In this document: in pieces, positions 46,352 through 55,297 of the stretch
Position numbering within the stretch: position 1 is the stretch's first letter
Layout of the letters: every line of letters starts with the position of its first letter
Assembly: GCA_018401965.1 (NCBI GenBank)
Contig: JAGYJU010000010.1
Coordinates: forward strand, 1-64,000
Source of the DNA: Roseicyclus sp.
GTDB taxonomy: Bacteria > Pseudomonadota > Alphaproteobacteria > Rhodobacterales > Rhodobacteraceae
Length of the DNA stretch: 64,000 nucleotides
Reading direction: 5' to 3'
Made by a program: the position numbers and the translations under genes
Notes under the pieces: generated by a model
Told to the model about the DNA's origin: nothing
The model's input: the letters and a program-made list of their open reading frames with translations, nothing else
Database searches by the model: none

Positions 46352-47314
46352 ATGAGCGAGGCCAGCAAAACGCCAGAGGGTCAGGTGGCCGATGCCGTGC
46401 GCGGCAATTGGGTCGACACCCGCGCCCCCGCGCCCATGCGCCCCTACCTGCGCCTGTCGCGGGCGGACCGGCCCATCGGCACATGGCTGTTGCTGCTGCC
46501 CTGCTGGTGGGGCCTGTTCCTGGCGGCGGGTTCGGGCGGCGCTGGCCTTGCCCCGTATGACCTGTGGCTGTTTGCCGGATCCGCCATCGGCGCCTTCCTG
46601 ATGCGCGGGGCGGGCTGCACCTGGAATGACATCACCGACCGCGACATCGACGGATCGGTGGCGCGCACCCGGTCGCGGCCCATCCCCTCCGGACAGGTCA
46701 GCGTGAAACAGGCGCTGGCCTGGCTGGTGGTGCAGGCCCTTTTGGCCTTTGTCATCCTGCTCACCTTCAACATGACCGCCATCGCCCTGGGCATCGCGTC
46801 GTTGGCGACGGTGGCGATCTACCCCTTTGCCAAACGGTTCACATGGTGGCCGCAGGTGTTTCTGGGCCTTGCCTTCAACTGGGGGGCGCTTCTGGTCTGG
46901 ACCGCGCAGGCAGGCAGCCTTGGGTGGCCCGCCGTCCTGTTGTACCTGGGCGGCATCAGCTGGACCCTGTTTTACGACACGATCTATGCCCATCAGGACC
47001 GCGACGATGACGCGCTGATCGGGGTGAAATCCACCGCGCGGCTGTTTGCCGAAAACACCAAGCTTTGGCTGGCCGGGTTCCTGGGCCTGAGCGTCGCGCT
47101 TCTGGGGCTGGCCGCGGTGATCGCGCTTGGCGACCGGCCCGCGCTTTCGGCGGGCCTGGCGCTTGCGGGGGTTGCCGCGATGGGGGGGCACATGGCGTGG
47201 CAATTGTGGCGGCTTGACATCGATGATGCCGAAACCTGCCTGTGGCTGTTTCGGTCCAACCGCGACACCGGTTTGATCCCTGCGCTGTTTTTCGCCGGTG
47301 CGGCGCTGGTCTGA
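46352..47314 (+). CDS. ubiA: 4-hydroxybenzoate polyprenyltransferase
   Basis: This 320-aa inner-membrane prenyltransferase of the UbiA family catalyses the second step of ubiquinone synthesis. The first Asp-rich motif is NDITDRDIDGSVARTRSRP (about residues 92-110) and the second is YDTIYAHQDRDDD. Eight or nine TM segments can be seen. The start is at an ATG shortly after the divergent rsmE. Confidence 0.95.
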   Translation: MSEASKTPEGQVADAVRGNWVDTRAPAPMRPYLRLSRADRPIGTWLLLLPCWWGLFLAAGSGGAGLAPYDLWLFAGSAIGAFLMRGAGCTWNDITDRDIDGSVARTRSRPIPSGQVSVKQALAWLVVQALLAFVILLTFNMTAIALGIASLATVAIYPFAKRFTWWPQVFLGLAFNWGALLVWTAQAGSLGWPAVLLYLGGISWTLFYDTIYAHQDRDDDALIGVKSTARLFAENTKLWLAGFLGLSVALLGLAAVIALGDRPALSAGLALAGVAAMGGHMAWQLWRLDIDDAETCLWLFRSNRDTGLIPALFFAGAALV

Positions 47315-47382
47315 TTGAACCCCGCCGTGCAAGCCTGTAACCCCAACCCGACGCCTCCGGGCACCCCCAGCCGAAACGATCC

Positions 47383-49347
47383 ATGATCCGACTGCCTGTC
47401 CTTTTTACCGTGGGTGCCTTTGCCCTTGCGGGCCTTCTGGCGGTGGTGACCGCCGGGGTCCTGTCCGTGGCGATGGAACGCCGGTCGGTCGAGGCGATCC
47501 AGACCGCGATGCAAGAGGGCGCGATGGGCTGGGTCGAGGTGTCGGCCGACGGGCTGCGCGTGTTCCTTGATGGTACCGCCCCGAGCGAGGCCGCCGCCTT
47601 TCGCGCCGCCAGCCGCGCGGGTGCGATCATCGATGCCGACCGCGTGATCAACCGCTTCGAGGTGGCGCGCCGCGACGCCACCGCCCCACCCCGGTTTTCG
47701 GTCGATATCTTGCGCACGCCCACGGGCATCCAGGTCATCGGCCTTGTGCCCGCGTCCAGCGGCGTTGACCCGATCAATGAGGCCATCGGGGCCATCAGCT
47801 CTGCGGGCGAGATCGCCAACCTTGTCGAAACCGCCGATTTTCCGAGCCCCGACACATGGGATGCGGCGCTGGCCTACGGGATGCGCGCCTTGCAGGAATT
47901 GCCCCGGTCCAAGGTCACGATCTATGCCGACCGGGTCGAGGTGCAGGCGATCAGCGAAAGCGCCGAACAGCGCGGGCGGTTCCTGGCCACGCTGGAACGC
48001 GGCCAGCCACAGGGGGTGACGGTTCTTCTGGATATTTCCGCGCCCCGCCCGGTGATCACGCCCTTTGCGATGCGCTTTGTCATCGACGCGGGTGGCGCAC
48101 GGTTTGAAACCTGCACCGCCGACACGCTGGAGGCGCGCGACCGCATCCTTGCCGCCGCCGCCGCCGCCGGGGCAGAGGGCATGCTGACCTGCCAGATCGG
48201 GCTTGGCGTGCCCTCGCCGCAATGGGGCGATGCCGTGACCTTGGCCATCGGCGCGCTGGCAGAGCTAGGCGCGGGGACCGTTGCCTTTTCCGATGCCGAT
48301 GTGACGCTGATCGCGGCGCAAGGCACCGAACAAGATCGGTTCGACCGTGCCATCGGCGAATTGTCCGCCGCGCTTCCGGATGTGTTTTCCCTGGCCGGCA
48401 TCATGCCGGACCCGCCCGCCGATACCGCCGTGGCCAGTGCCGGGCCGGCCCGGTTTTTCGCCACGCTGCACGAAGATGGCCGGGTGGAACTGCGCGGTCG
48501 CCTGCCCGAGGGGCCGGTGGGCCGGTCGGTCGAGGCATTTGCCCGCGCCCTGTTCGGCGCGGCGCAGACCGACATCGCGACGCGAACCGTCCCCGATCTG
48601 CCCGAAGGCTGGTCGGTGCGCGCCATGGCCGGGTTGGAGGCGCTGGCGCAGTTGAACGACGGGCGCATGACGCTGGAACCGGAAATCCTGGTGGTGCAAG
48701 GGCGCACCGGGCAGGCCGAGGCGGGGTCGGACATGACCCGCTTTCTGGCAGAAGAATTAGGTCAGGCCGCTGCCTTTGACATCGATGTCACCTATGTCGA
48801 GGCCCTGGACCCGATCGCGTCACTGCCCACACCCGAAGACTGCGTGGCGCGCATCCGGGCGATCCAGGCCGACGCCAAGATCATCTTTGATCCCGGTTCG
48901 GTCGAGATCAATGACGCGGCGGGCGAAATCCTTGACCAGATCGCCGCCGTCTTGCCCGATTGCCGCCATGTGCGGATGGAAATCAGCGGCCATACCGACA
49001 GCCAGGGCCGCGAGGAAATGAACCTGAACCTGAGCCAATCGCGGGCGGACGCGGTGCTCAACGGGCTGTTGGCACGCAATGTGCTGGTGTCGAACCTGAC
49101 CGCGCAGGGCTATGGCGAAAGCCAGCCCATCGCGCCCAATGACAGCGAAGATGGCCGCGAACAGAACCGCCGGATCGAATTTCGCCTGTTGACCGAGGCG
49201 AGCGCCGCCGTCGCCACACCCGAAGGCGAGGCCGTGAGCGACGAAACCGGTGGCGACGGCACCACATCCACCACGCGCCCCCGGCCCCGCCCCGACAGCA
49301 TCGTCGATGCGGCGGCGGCGGCCGCACAAGAGGATCAAACCCCGTGA
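47383..49347 (+). CDS. OmpA-family protein with N-terminal BON-like region
   Basis: The 654-aa protein has an N-terminal hydrophobic anchor (VGAFALAGLLAVVTAGVLS), BON-like modules (WVEVSADGLRVFLDGTAPSE, ITPFAMRFVIDAGGARFETC) and a C-terminal OmpA peptidoglycan-binding domain. The OmpA domain (about residues 500-610) includes IIFDPGSVEIND, EISGHTDSQGREEMN and LTAQGYGESQPIAPNDSEDGR. A low-complexity acidic/Pro-Arg tail follows. It should link the envelope to peptidoglycan. Its stop overlaps the GTG of the next small gene. Confidence 0.88.
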   Translation: MIRLPVLFTVGAFALAGLLAVVTAGVLSVAMERRSVEAIQTAMQEGAMGWVEVSADGLRVFLDGTAPSEAAAFRAASRAGAIIDADRVINRFEVARRDATAPPRFSVDILRTPTGIQVIGLVPASSGVDPINEAIGAISSAGEIANLVETADFPSPDTWDAALAYGMRALQELPRSKVTIYADRVEVQAISESAEQRGRFLATLERGQPQGVTVLLDISAPRPVITPFAMRFVIDAGGARFETCTADTLEARDRILAAAAAAGAEGMLTCQIGLGVPSPQWGDAVTLAIGALAELGAGTVAFSDADVTLIAAQGTEQDRFDRAIGELSAALPDVFSLAGIMPDPPADTAVASAGPARFFATLHEDGRVELRGRLPEGPVGRSVEAFARALFGAAQTDIATRTVPDLPEGWSVRAMAGLEALAQLNDGRMTLEPEILVVQGRTGQAEAGSDMTRFLAEELGQAAAFDIDVTYVEALDPIASLPTPEDCVARIRAIQADAKIIFDPGSVEINDAAGEILDQIAAVLPDCRHVRMEISGHTDSQGREEMNLNLSQSRADAVLNGLLARNVLVSNLTAQGYGESQPIAPNDSEDGREQNRRIEFRLLTEASAAVATPEGEAVSDETGGDGTTSTTRPRPRPDSIVDAAAAAAQEDQTP

Positions 49348-49676
49348 ACAGACTGGAGTTCGTCGCAGCCATCGCGATCATCCTCTTCGTGGCCTTTGTC
49401 CTGGGCTACCTGGCGCATTGGTTGATCGCCCGGTTCAGCCAGGTGTCCAGCGCCGACCTGAACGAGATGGACGCCCTGGCCAAGGCCTTGCACGACGCAG
49501 AAGAAACCCGCGATCAGGCGATCGCCTACCTGCAACATCGCGAGGCGGAATTGACCGGGCAACTGAGCCAGACCGAGGCGGAATTGCGGGCGGCGATGGA
49601 CGGTCTGCGCGAAGCCCGGCAAGAAACCGAGGAATTGCGCATCTACATCGAACGCGTGACCCAGCGGCAGGATTAA
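49344..49676 (+). CDS. Small membrane protein with coiled coil
   Basis: The 110-aa protein starts with a GTG in GTGA overlapping the OmpA-family stop. One N-terminal TM helix (VAAIAIILFVAFVLGYLAHWLIA, in pieces about residues 7-28) is followed by a long charged heptad-like helix (residues ~40-105, rich in Glu, Ala, Arg and Gln) predicted as coiled coil. The tight coupling suggests it functions with the OmpA protein. The family is not recognised by name. Confidence 0.75.
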   Translation: MNRLEFVAAIAIILFVAFVLGYLAHWLIARFSQVSSADLNEMDALAKALHDAEETRDQAIAYLQHREAELTGQLSQTEAELRAAMDGLREARQETEELRIYIERVTQRQD

Positions 49677-50137
49677 CCTTGGTCCGCCCCGGGTGACCAG
49701 CGTGCCAGCGCATCTTCGTCTTCGGCGCGCGCCTCGACCCAGGCGGCGCCTTGGGCGGTGACTTCCTTTTTCCAGAAAGGCGCGCGGGATTTCAGGTAAT
49801 CCATCAGGAATTCGGCCGCGGCAAAGGCATCGGCGCGGTGGCGCGCGGCGGTGGCGACCATCATGATCGGATCGGCCGCCGCCAATGCGCCGTAGCGGTG
49901 CAGGATCATCGCATCCGCCAGCGAAAACCGCGCCATGGCCTGATCGCGGATCGCGGCCAGCGCGGTTTCCGTCATGCCGGGGTAATGTTCGATTTCCATC
50001 ACGACCAGATCACCATCGCCCAGATCGCGGGTGATGCCGGTAAAGCTGACCACCGCGCCGGCACCGGCAACGCGCGCGGCGAAATCATTGAGTTCGCGGC
50101 CCATGTCGAAGGCGTCGGACTGAACGCGGATCGACAT
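49673..50137 (-). CDS. moaE: Molybdopterin synthase catalytic subunit
   Basis: This 154-aa protein is the large subunit that inserts sulfur from MoaD into precursor Z (cPMP). It has VVSFTGITRDLGDGD, MEIEHYPGMTE, the HRYG motif (ILHRYGALA) and the catalytic-lysine region APFWKKEVTAQGAAWVEA near residue 120. The length is normal. It follows moaD by five bases in the pgsA-moaD-moaE operon. Confidence 0.95.
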   Translation of the reverse strand: MSIRVQSDAFDMGRELNDFAARVAGAGAVVSFTGITRDLGDGDLVVMEIEHYPGMTETALAAIRDQAMARFSLADAMILHRYGALAAADPIMMVATAARHRADAFAAAEFLMDYLKSRAPFWKKEVTAQGAAWVEARAEDEDALARWSPGADQG

Positions 50138-50142
50138 CGGGC

Positions 50143-50394
50143 CTAGCCCCCCGTCATCGGCGGGAAGAACGCCACTTCACGCGCGCCTGCAAGCGGCGCA
50201 TCCAGATCGACAAGGGTCTGGTCCAGCGCGGCGCGGATCGACTTGGTGTCGGAAAAGGCGAGCGCATAGCCTTCGTCGCGGCGGCGCAGTTCTTCGATCA
50301 GATCGGCCACGGTCGCGGCCTGTGTTTCCACCTGTTCGGACGCGGTGCCGACCCGTTCGCGGAGCCAGGCGAAATAGCGGATTTCAACTTGCAT
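50143..50394 (-). CDS. moaD: Molybdopterin synthase sulfur carrier subunit
   Basis: This 83-aa ubiquitin-like protein has IRYFAWLRERVGTASE at the N-terminus and ends in the essential Gly-Gly (FFPPMTGG) that is adenylylated and thiocarboxylated. The ATG overlaps the pgsA stop (TGATG). Earlier ATGs would extend into pgsA and are not supported. Confidence 0.94.
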   Translation of the reverse strand: MQVEIRYFAWLRERVGTASEQVETQAATVADLIEELRRRDEGYALAFSDTKSIRAALDQTLVDLDAPLAGAREVAFFPPMTGG

Positions 50395-51056
50395 CAGCGA
50401 TCCTTGAGATAGGGCAGCGCCTTGCGGAAATAATCGATCCCCGTGATCAGGGTCAGCGCCGCCGCCAACCACAGCAACACCAGCCCCCCATAAGAGGTGA
50501 GCATCAGGCCGTTGTATTTCCAGATCAAGCCGACATCATCGGCAATCGTGCCGTTCAGGATGCCCGATACGATTTCGGCGTTCATGCCCAGGGTTTGCAT
50601 GATGAAATAATGGTCGAACAACCCCCATGCGAACAACATGGTGATCGCAACCATCTGCACCATGGTTTTCCATTTCGCCAAGGGCGTGACCTTGAGCGTG
50701 CCGGCCTGGTGGCCGAGGAATTCGCGCAGGCCCGACACGAAGACCTCGCGCAGCAAGATGGCCACGACGGGGATCAACGTCCATGCGGTGATGCCATGCA
50801 CCCCGAGCAGGACGGCCAGCGCGATGACGACAACGGCCTTGTCCGCGATCGGGTCCAGCATGGCGCCAAAGCGGCTGATCTGGTTCCAGGCGCGGGCGAG
50901 ATAGCCGTCGATGTAATCGGTCAGAGAGGCCGACAGGAACAGGATCATCGCCACCCAATCGGCATAGGGCCGGGGCAACACCAGGAAGATGAGGCCGACA
51001 AGGGGCGCGGCGATCATCCGGGCGACGGTCAGGATATTGGGCAAGGTCCAGCGCAT
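50394..51056 (-). CDS. pgsA: CDP-diacylglycerol-glycerol-3-phosphate 3-phosphatidyltransferase
   Basis: This 220-aa inner-membrane enzyme makes phosphatidylglycerophosphate. The CDP-alcohol phosphotransferase motif is complete (DYIDGYLARAWNQISRFG then AMLDPIADK, about residues 46-72) and four to five TM segments are present. It lies between uvrC (126 bases upstream) and moaD, a conserved neighbourhood. Confidence 0.95.
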   Translation of the reverse strand: MRWTLPNILTVARMIAAPLVGLIFLVLPRPYADWVAMILFLSASLTDYIDGYLARAWNQISRFGAMLDPIADKAVVVIALAVLLGVHGITAWTLIPVVAILLREVFVSGLREFLGHQAGTLKVTPLAKWKTMVQMVAITMLFAWGLFDHYFIMQTLGMNAEIVSGILNGTIADDVGLIWKYNGLMLTSYGGLVLLWLAAALTLITGIDYFRKALPYLKDR

Positions 51057-51182
51057 GACCGCAGGTGTAGCGCGCGCGCAAGGCAGAGGGAATAGGCGGC
51101 GGCATGGCCGAAACCGGCGACCCGGTCTAGAGGATCCCACGCATGCGACACGGATCGGCGGGCCGGGTCTGCAAGCGCCGAT

Positions 51183-53051
51183 CTACCCCCGTTCCTGGAA
51201 ATAGTCGTAGATCTTTTGCGCCAGCGCGTCATTCACGCCATCGACGGCCTTGAGATCCGACAGATCGGCACGGGCCACCGCCTTGGCCGAGCCGAAATGC
51301 GCCAGCAGCGCGCGCTTGCGGGTGGCCCCGACCCCCGCGATATCGTCAAGCGGCGTGGCCGACACCGCCTTGGACCGTTTGGCGCGGTGCGCGCCAATGG
51401 CGAACCGGTGCGCTTCGTCGCGCAGGCGTTGCACGAAATACAGCACCGGATCATTGCGTTGCAGCGCAAAGGGGGCCTGGCCAGTGCGGTGGAATTCTTC
51501 CTTGCCCTGATCGCGGTCGATCCCCTTGGCCACGCCGACAAAGGGCAGATCGTCGATACCCAGGTCATCCATGATCTGTTGCACGGCCGAGACCTGGCCC
51601 GCGCCGCCGTCGATCAGCAACAGGTCGGGCCAGGCTTCGGTGTCGCGGTCGGGGTCTTCCTTGATCAGGCGTTGAAAGCGGCGGGTCAGCATTTCCTTCA
51701 TCATGCCGAAATCATCGCCGGGGGTCAGGTCAGCGCCGCGAATGTTGAACTTGCGGTATTGCGACTTGAGAAAGCCATCGGGGCCCGCGACGATCATCGC
51801 GCCGACGGCGAAGGCGCCCTGGATATGCGAGTTGTCATAGACCTCGACCCGGCGCGGCGCGGTATCGAGGCCGAAGGCATCGGCCAGACCGGCCAAAAGC
51901 TTGGTTTGCGCCTGCCCCTCGGCCATGCGGCGGGCCAGGCTTTCGCGGGCATTGCGCAGCGCGCTATCGATCAATTCGGCCTTTTCGCCGCGTTGGGGGA
52001 CGACCAGATCGAGTTTGCGGCCCAGTTTCTGCGACAGCGCGTCGATCATCAGGTCGGGGTTTTCGACCTGATGCGACAGGATGATCTGCGGCGGCGGGTC
52101 TTTTTGATCGTAGAACTGGCCCAGGAAGGCCTCGAGCACCTCGGCTTCGTCGATGTCGGGGCCGATGCGAGGGTAGAAATCGCGGTTGCCCCAATTCTGG
52201 TTGGCACGAATGAAAAAGACCTGAACGCAGGCCTGCCCGCCTTCCATGTGAAGCGCGATGATATCTGCCTCGCGCACGCCGCGGGGGTTGATGCCCTGGG
52301 CCGATTGCACGTTGGTCAGCGCGCGGATCCGGTCGCGCAGCGCCGCGGCGCGTTCGAATTCCATCGCCTCTGACGCTTGCGCCATCTGGGTGGCAAGCTG
52401 GGCCTGCAAGTCGGTGGTCGCCCCCTTCAGGAAACGGACGGCGTCGTTGACAGAGGCGTTGTAATCGTCGGCGCCGATATAGCCGGTGCAGGGCGCGGAA
52501 CAGCGCTTGATCTGGTAGAGCAGGCAGGGGCGGGTGCGGCTTTCGAAGGTCGCATCGGTGCAGTTGCGCAGCAGGAAGACCCGCTGCAACTGGTTCAGCG
52601 TGCGGTTGACCGCCCCCGCGCTGGCGAAAGGGCCGAAATAATCGCCCTTTTCGGTTTTTGCGCCGCGATGTTTCTTGATCTGCGGAAAGCCATGGGTGCG
52701 GCTGACCAGGATATTGGGAAAGGATTTGTCGTCGCGCAGCAGCACGTTGTAGCGCGGTTTCAGCTGCTTGATGAGGTTTTGTTCCAAGAGCAGCGCCTCG
52801 GTTTCGGTGCGCGTGGTCAAAAACATCATCGAGGCGGTTTCGCGGATCATCCGCGCGATCCGGGGGCTGTGGCCGGTGGGCTTGGCGTAATTGGCCACCC
52901 GCTTTTTCAGCGCGCGTGCCTTGCCGACATACAGGACCCGCGATTGCGCATCGAGCATGCGGTAGACGCCCGGCGACATGTCCAGCGTCTTGAGATAGGC
53001 GTGGATCACCTCGTGGCCGGTCTCGGGGGTCTGGTCGGGGGTGTCAGGCAT
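51183..53051 (-). CDS. uvrC: UvrABC excinuclease subunit C
   Basis: This 622-aa dual-incision endonuclease acts in nucleotide excision repair. Domains in order are GIY-YIG ([20 protein letters not shown], about residues 26-45), a Cys-rich region ([13 protein letters not shown]), UVR ([14 protein letters not shown]), an RNase H-like half with [18 protein letters not shown], and a C-terminal helix-hairpin-helix pair ([18 protein letters not shown]). The start MPDTPDQTP is preferred; an ATG 57 bases upstream is possible. An unusual AT-rich region lies upstream. Confidence 0.97.
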   Translation of the reverse strand: MPDTPDQTPETGHEVIHAYLKTLDMSPGVYRMLDAQSRVLYVGKARALKKRVANYAKPTGHSPRIARMIRETASMMFLTTRTETEALLLEQNLIKQLKPRYNVLLRDDKSFPNILVSRTHGFPQIKKHRGAKTEKGDYFGPFASAGAVNRTLNQLQRVFLLRNCTDATFESRTRPCLLYQIKRCSAPCTGYIGADDYNASVNDAVRFLKGATTDLQAQLATQMAQASEAMEFERAAALRDRIRALTNVQSAQGINPRGVREADIIALHMEGGQACVQVFFIRANQNWGNRDFYPRIGPDIDEAEVLEAFLGQFYDQKDPPPQIILSHQVENPDLMIDALSQKLGRKLDLVVPQRGEKAELIDSALRNARESLARRMAEGQAQTKLLAGLADAFGLDTAPRRVEVYDNSHIQGAFAVGAMIVAGPDGFLKSQYRKFNIRGADLTPGDDFGMMKEMLTRRFQRLIKEDPDRDTEAWPDLLLIDGGAGQVSAVQQIMDDLGIDDLPFVGVAKGIDRDQGKEEFHRTGQAPFALQRNDPVLYFVQRLRDEAHRFAIGAHRAKRSKAVSATPLDDIAGVGATRKRALLAHFGSAKAVARADLSDLKAVDGVNDALAQKIYDYFQERG

Positions 53052-53352
53052 GTCGATCGAGGCTTTCGCGATTCCCGTCTGGCTGCAACGGATTTCGGGG
53101 CAGAGCAAGAGAAGAGCTTTCCACCAAAGCTGTGGATAAGCTTGAGGAGAAGTTGGGGGCGATGGGAAATTTTCGTTGTTCTTTGGCCGGTTCTGGCATT
53201 TGCCTAATTTTTAGGCAATCATGTAAGTATATGTTTTTCATATATATTATTTTTCAGCCAGACCCAGTTCATCGTCACGTTACCTAAGATTAACAAAAGC
53301 TTCATGAAAATCGGGCCGGTGGAAAACTGCGGTTGGCCGCCAGAGACGTGGC
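53052..53352. other. AT-rich intergenic region between uvrC and an SDR gene
   Basis: This 301-base gap has no coding sequence that I can support. It contains TGTGGATAA at 53131-53139, which is a perfect DnaA-box consensus (TTATCCACA) on the minus strand. It also has a palindrome at 53200-53218 and a strikingly AT-rich block at about 53205-53260. It must hold the uvrC promoter. One DnaA box is insufficient to call an origin. Confidence 0.5.
53200..53218. promoter_or_regulatory. Perfect palindrome, possible operator
   Basis: TTGCCTAA (53200-53207) and TTAGGCAA (53211-53218) are exact inverted repeats around a TTT spacer. They are too AT-rich and short-looped for a terminator and are placed as an operator would be upstream of uvrC. 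The regulator is unknown. Confidence 0.45.
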
Positions 53353-54129
53353 TTACTCAACCCCAAGCACATCGGGCGTTTGCCAGGCCAGGTGTTGGCC
53401 GCCGTCGACACAGATCAACTGCCCGGTGACGGCGCTTGCATTCAGCAAGTAGCGCAGCGCGTCACAGATGCCCTGCGCATCGGCACCGCGTTGCAGGACG
53501 GTGGCGGCACGTTGGCCCGCGAAATGTTCCGCCGATTGCCGCGCCCCTTGCATCGTGGGGCCGGGACCGATTGCATTGACCCGCACGCGCGGGGCCAAAG
53601 CCTGTGCCGCGGTGCGGGTCAGCGCCCAAAGGCCCATCTTGGCGATGGTATAGGTCATGAATTCGGGGGTGAGTTTCAGAACCCGCTGGTCGATCATGTT
53701 GATCACCAGGCCCTGCGCCTGTGGTTCGCCGTTTTCATCCGTGATCGGGTCGGGGATTTGCGAGGCTAGCGCCTGGGTCAGCACGAAGGGCGCGCGCAGG
53801 TTCGAGCCGAGGTGCCTGTCCCAGCTGGTGCGGGTGGCGGTGGCGATGGTGTCATGTTCAAAGATCGAGGCATTGTTGATCAGCACGGTGATCGGCCCGC
53901 CCAGCGCATCGGCGGCGCGCGGCAACAGCGTTTGCGTCTGATCCTCGTCCAACAGGTCGGCCTGAACGGTCACGGCATTGCGGCCAAGGGCGCGCACCTC
54001 GTCCGCGACGGCGGTCGCGTCTTCGGCGCTGGTGGCATAATGGATCGCCACGTCATGACCCGCACGCGCCAGCTCCAGCGCCATCGCGCGGCCAAGGCGT
54101 CGCCCTGCGCCCGTTACCAATGCGGTCAT
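53353..54129 (-). CDS. SDR-family oxidoreductase (FolM/pteridine reductase-like)
   Basis: This 258-aa short-chain dehydrogenase has the variant Rossmann motif TGAGRRLGRAMALELARAG (residues 6-24); the RRLG/RR variant is typical of pteridine reductases such as FolM. It also has LINNASIFEHD, the catalytic YTIAKMGLWALT (Tyr-x-x-x-Lys) and the C-terminal VTGQLICVDGGQHL. Substrate specificity is inferred only. The gene follows the CaCA exchanger gene by 12 bases on the same strand. Confidence 0.85.
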   Translation of the reverse strand: MTALVTGAGRRLGRAMALELARAGHDVAIHYATSAEDATAVADEVRALGRNAVTVQADLLDEDQTQTLLPRAADALGGPITVLINNASIFEHDTIATATRTSWDRHLGSNLRAPFVLTQALASQIPDPITDENGEPQAQGLVINMIDQRVLKLTPEFMTYTIAKMGLWALTRTAAQALAPRVRVNAIGPGPTMQGARQSAEHFAGQRAATVLQRGADAQGICDALRYLLNASAVTGQLICVDGGQHLAWQTPDVLGVE

Positions 54130-54141
54130 GATCGTTTCCCC

Positions 54142-55098
54142 TCAGGCCAATACCAACAGCAGATAGGCGAGATAGAGCGCGGTAAAGATCACGCCAACCA
54201 GGCGCCCGAAGGCCCAGTTCCGGAACACGAAGGGCACCAGCACCAGCGACGCGGCCAGCATCACCCACATGTCAAAGCGCAGGATGCCCGGATCGACCGG
54301 GATCGGTCCGACGATGGAGGCCACACCGATGATGCCCAGAAGGTTGAACATGTTGGACCCGATGACATTGCCCAGCGCCACGTCGGAGTGTTTGCGCACC
54401 GCCGCCATCACGGTGGTTGCCAGTTCCGGCAAGGATGTGCCCACCGCCACCAGCGTCAGGCCGATGACCGCATCGCTGACACCATAGGCTTGCGCGATGG
54501 CCACCGAGCTGTCGACCAACAGGTCGGCCCCCAGCGGCAGACCGACCAGGCCAAGGCCGAGGTAGGTCATCACTTGCCACCACGGCATGTCGGGGTCTGC
54601 TTCCTCGGGCAACTCATCGTCATCGGCGGGGGCGCCATTGGCGGCGCGGCGATGATCCCGCGCGGCCCGCGCGCTGTCGACCAGGATCAACGCAAGGCCC
54701 GCCAACAAGATCAGACCCGACCACCATGTGAAGGGGCCAAGATAGGCAAGCCCCATGAACAGCACCGTGCCGAGGATCATGAAGATATAGCTGCGGCGCG
54801 TATCGCTGCCTGCGGCGATGCCAAAGATCATCGCGGGAATGCCAAGGATCAACAGGACGTTGGCCGTGTTCGATCCCACGACATTGCCCAGCGCAAGGCC
54901 CGGCACGCCGTCGATCACCGCCTTGATGGAAATCAGCAATTCCGGGGCGGATGTACCAAAGGCCACCACGGTCAGGCTGACGATCAGCGCCGGGATGCCC
55001 AGCCGCAGGCTCAGGTTCACGGCGCCCTTGACCAGCGTGTCACCGGCCAGCAGCAGAATGATCAGCCCAAGGCCGGCAAGAACAAATTCCCAGATCAC
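54142..55098 (-). CDS. Calcium/sodium antiporter (CaCA family, YrbG-like)
   Basis: This 318-aa inner-membrane protein has two inverted alpha-repeats: VVAFGTSAPELLISIKAV with ALGNVVGSNTANVLLILG, and VAVGTSLPELATTVMAA with ALGNVIGSNMFNLLGIIG. These are the ion-binding signatures of Na/Ca exchangers. An acidic loop (DDDELPEEADPD) separates the halves. Ten TM segments are plausible. Potassium-dependent behaviour cannot be excluded. Confidence 0.93.
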   Translation of the reverse strand: MIWEFVLAGLGLIILLLAGDTLVKGAVNLSLRLGIPALIVSLTVVAFGTSAPELLISIKAVIDGVPGLALGNVVGSNTANVLLILGIPAMIFGIAAGSDTRRSYIFMILGTVLFMGLAYLGPFTWWSGLILLAGLALILVDSARAARDHRRAANGAPADDDELPEEADPDMPWWQVMTYLGLGLVGLPLGADLLVDSSVAIAQAYGVSDAVIGLTLVAVGTSLPELATTVMAAVRKHSDVALGNVIGSNMFNLLGIIGVASIVGPIPVDPGILRFDMWVMLAASLVLVPFVFRNWAFGRLVGVIFTALYLAYLLLVLA

Positions 55099-55102
55099 GT
55101 GG

Positions 55103-55297
55103 TCAGCCCCGTTTGTTGTCGCAATGACGGCAGGGGCCGCCGCGCAGGTTGTAGCGCCCGCAATCGGGGCAGAGTTTCGGTTTCGGCAAGCCGCCCGCGC
55201 GGCCGTCCTTGCCGCCGATCCGGGGCCAACGCAGGCGCCCGAACAGCGCCAGCACCACCATGAAGATCAGGAACAGGCTGACGATCTTGACCATCAC
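55103..55297 (-). CDS. Small membrane protein with zinc-ribbon
   Basis: The 64-aa protein has an N-terminal TM segment (IVSLFLIFMVVLALFG) followed by a basic stretch and a Cys4 motif (LCPDCGRYNLRGGPCRHC) likely to bind zinc. It is translationally coupled to the upstream S49 protease (4-bp overlap) and lies five bases before the exchanger gene. Homologues in related genomes are annotated only as hypothetical. Confidence 0.8.
   Translation of the reverse strand: MMVKIVSLFLIFMVVLALFGRLRWPRIGGKDGRAGGLPKPKLCPDCGRYNLRGGPCRHCDNKRG

Noticed and set aside
53131..53139. Replication origin
   Set aside because: Only one perfect DnaA box was found and no neighbouring dnaA, hemE, gidA or parAB genes. It is kept as an observation, not a feature call of oriC.
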